64,000 nt of DNA from positions 3,906,001-3,970,000 of the forward strand of contig NZ_CP151802.1 in the NCBI RefSeq assembly GCF_038446665.1, given 5' to 3'. This DNA is from Lysobacter sp. FW306-1B-D06B (GTDB lineage: Bacteria; Pseudomonadota; Gammaproteobacteria; Xanthomonadales; Xanthomonadaceae). Shown piece after piece: positions 63,135 to 64,000 of the stretch. Every line of letters begins with the position of its first letter. Positions within the stretch are counted from its first letter, which is position 1. The position numbers were made by a program, and so were the translations under genes. Under the pieces are notes generated by a model that saw nothing but the letters and a program-made list of their open reading frames with translations, was not told the origin of the DNA and ran no database searches.

Positions 63135-64000
63135 TCAATCCACCCTGGATCCGTGCAGGCGCTGCACGCGATCGCCCTCGTTCGGCGCCTCGGCCGGGCG
63201 CGCCGGGCGTGCGGGCTGCCAGGTGTCCACCAGGTAGAGCGGACGCTGCTTGGATTCGTCGTACAGGCGTCCCAGGTACTCGCCGATCACGCCCAGCGCG
63301 ATCAGCTGCACGCCGCCGAGGAACAGGATCACCGACATCATCGTCGGCCAGCCCGCCACGGGATCTCCGAGCAGCATCGCCTTGACGATGATCCACACGC
63401 CGTAGAGGAAGGCGACCATCGCCGTCAGCAGGCCCATGTACGTCGCCAGTCGCAGCGGCGCGGTGGAGAAGCTGGTGATGCCTTCCAGCGCGAGGTTCCA
63501 CAGCCTCCAGAAATTGAACTTGCTGCGTCCGGCCACGCGCGGATCGCGGTGATACGGAATGGAGATGCGGTTGTAGCCGACCCAGCCGAACAGGCCCTTC
63601 ATGAACCGATGACGTTCGCGCAGCTGACGCAGCCCCTCCAGCGCGCGCGGCGACAGCAGGCGGAAATCGCCGGTATCGGCCGGAATCGGCGTCTTCGACA
63701 GACGGCCGATCAAGCGGTAGAACGCGTGCGCCGTGGAACGCTTGAGCCAGCCCTCGCCTTCGCGCTCCATGCGGGTGCCGTGGACGTCGTCGTAGCCTTC
63801 GCGCCACTTCGCGATGAACTGCGGGATGAGCTCCGGCGGGTCCTGCCCGTCGGCATCCAGGATCAGCGCGGCGCCTTCCTCCACGCGGTCCAGCCCGGCG
63901 GTGAGGGCGAGCTCCTTGCCGAAATTGCGCGACAGCCGCAGCAGTGCGACGCGACGGTCTGCGGCCGCGAGCTGCTGCATCAGCGGCCAGGTCGCATCGG
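63135..64000 (-). CDS. polyprenyl-phosphate glycosyltransferase (GtrB/DPM1-like), 5' end outside window
   Basis: At least 288 residues; the reading frame stays open to the window edge, so the N-terminus is missing. GT2 fold with LSRNFGKELALTAGLD, the DxD-type LILDADGQDPPELIPQ, GDFRLLSPRALEGL and MKGLFGWVGY. Two C-terminal TM helices follow (ATYMGLLTAMVAFLYGVWII and SVILFLGGVQLIALGVIGEY). Transfers a sugar, typically glucose or an aminosugar, from a nucleotide donor to a polyprenyl phosphate. The donor is not determinable. Confidence 0.92.
   Translation of the reverse strand, partial: DATWPLMQQLAAADRRVALLRLSRNFGKELALTAGLDRVEEGAALILDADGQDPPELIPQFIAKWREGYDDVHGTRMEREGEGWLKRSTAHAFYRLIGRLSKTPIPADTGDFRLLSPRALEGLRQLRERHRFMKGLFGWVGYNRISIPYHRDPRVAGRSKFNFWRLWNLALEGITSFSTAPLRLATYMGLLTAMVAFLYGVWIIVKAMLLGDPVAGWPTMMSVILFLGGVQLIALGVIGEYLGRLYDESKQRPLYLVDTWQPARPARPAEAPNEGDRVQRLHGSRVD

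Overview
The window is high-GC chromosomal DNA whose gene content (pilT/pilU, yggS-proC-DUF4426, aroK-aroB, hemE, yqgE-ruvX-pyrB, metX-metB-hom behind an S-box leader, TonB-dependent receptors, periplasmic lipoproteins) points to a Xanthomonadaceae gammaproteobacterium, most likely Lysobacter or a close relative. This is inferred from gene families and order; no rRNA or marker phylogeny is available. I see no tRNA, rRNA, CRISPR array, prophage or insertion sequence.

Layout. 1-4.4 kb: end of ptsH, ptsI, mgtE and a lipoprotein hydrolase. 4.6-6.6 kb (minus): coupled yqgE-ruvX-pyrB. 6.7-11.8 kb: an M49-like metallopeptidase lipoprotein, 3-methyladenine glycosylase and two tandem DUF1254/DUF1214 lipoproteins, closed by a bidirectional terminator. 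11.8-14.2 kb (minus): the twitching ATPases pilT and pilU. 14.3-16.4 kb: yggS, proC and a DUF4426 lipoprotein. 16.6-18.1 kb (minus): pdxH, a possible 36-residue ORF and a BtuF-like protein. 18.1-22.3 kb: a kinase, aroK-aroB, a WGR-like protein and hemE. 22.4-32.9 kb (minus): a TonB-dependent receptor and two giant hybrid sensor kinases whose kinase/receiver halves look identical in DNA. 33-35 kb: yceI-cytochrome b561-yceI. 35.1-36.9 kb: a glutaredoxin-like protein and L-serine dehydratase. 36.9-38.1 kb: a 1.3-kb repeat field ending in a near-consensus FliA promoter that drives an MHYT-PAS-GGDEF-EAL protein. 40.6-45.3 kb: a molybdenum hydroxylase, its 2Fe-2S subunit and a triheme cytochrome c. 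45.7-47.8 kb: a secreted GH18 chitinase behind a LacI-type palindrome. 48.7-52.3 kb (minus): promoter, SAM-I riboswitch, metX, metB and hom. 52.4-64 kb: phytase-like lipoprotein, M23 peptidase, HDOD protein, prfC, DUF1294 protein, beta-hydroxylase and sulfotransferase, PAQR protein, AsmA protein, CBS protein and a partial glycosyltransferase.

Many neighbours overlap by ATGA, GTGA or TGATG, so translational coupling is the main operon signature. The intergenic DNA is full of short palindromic repeats in arrays with a recurring module order. These sit in convergent and co-directional gaps and are absent from every divergent gap. The observations most worth following are the FliA-type promoter on a c-di-GMP enzyme, the sequence-homogenised kinase pair, the composite repeat arrays and the tiny coupled ORF between pdxH and the BtuF-like gene.
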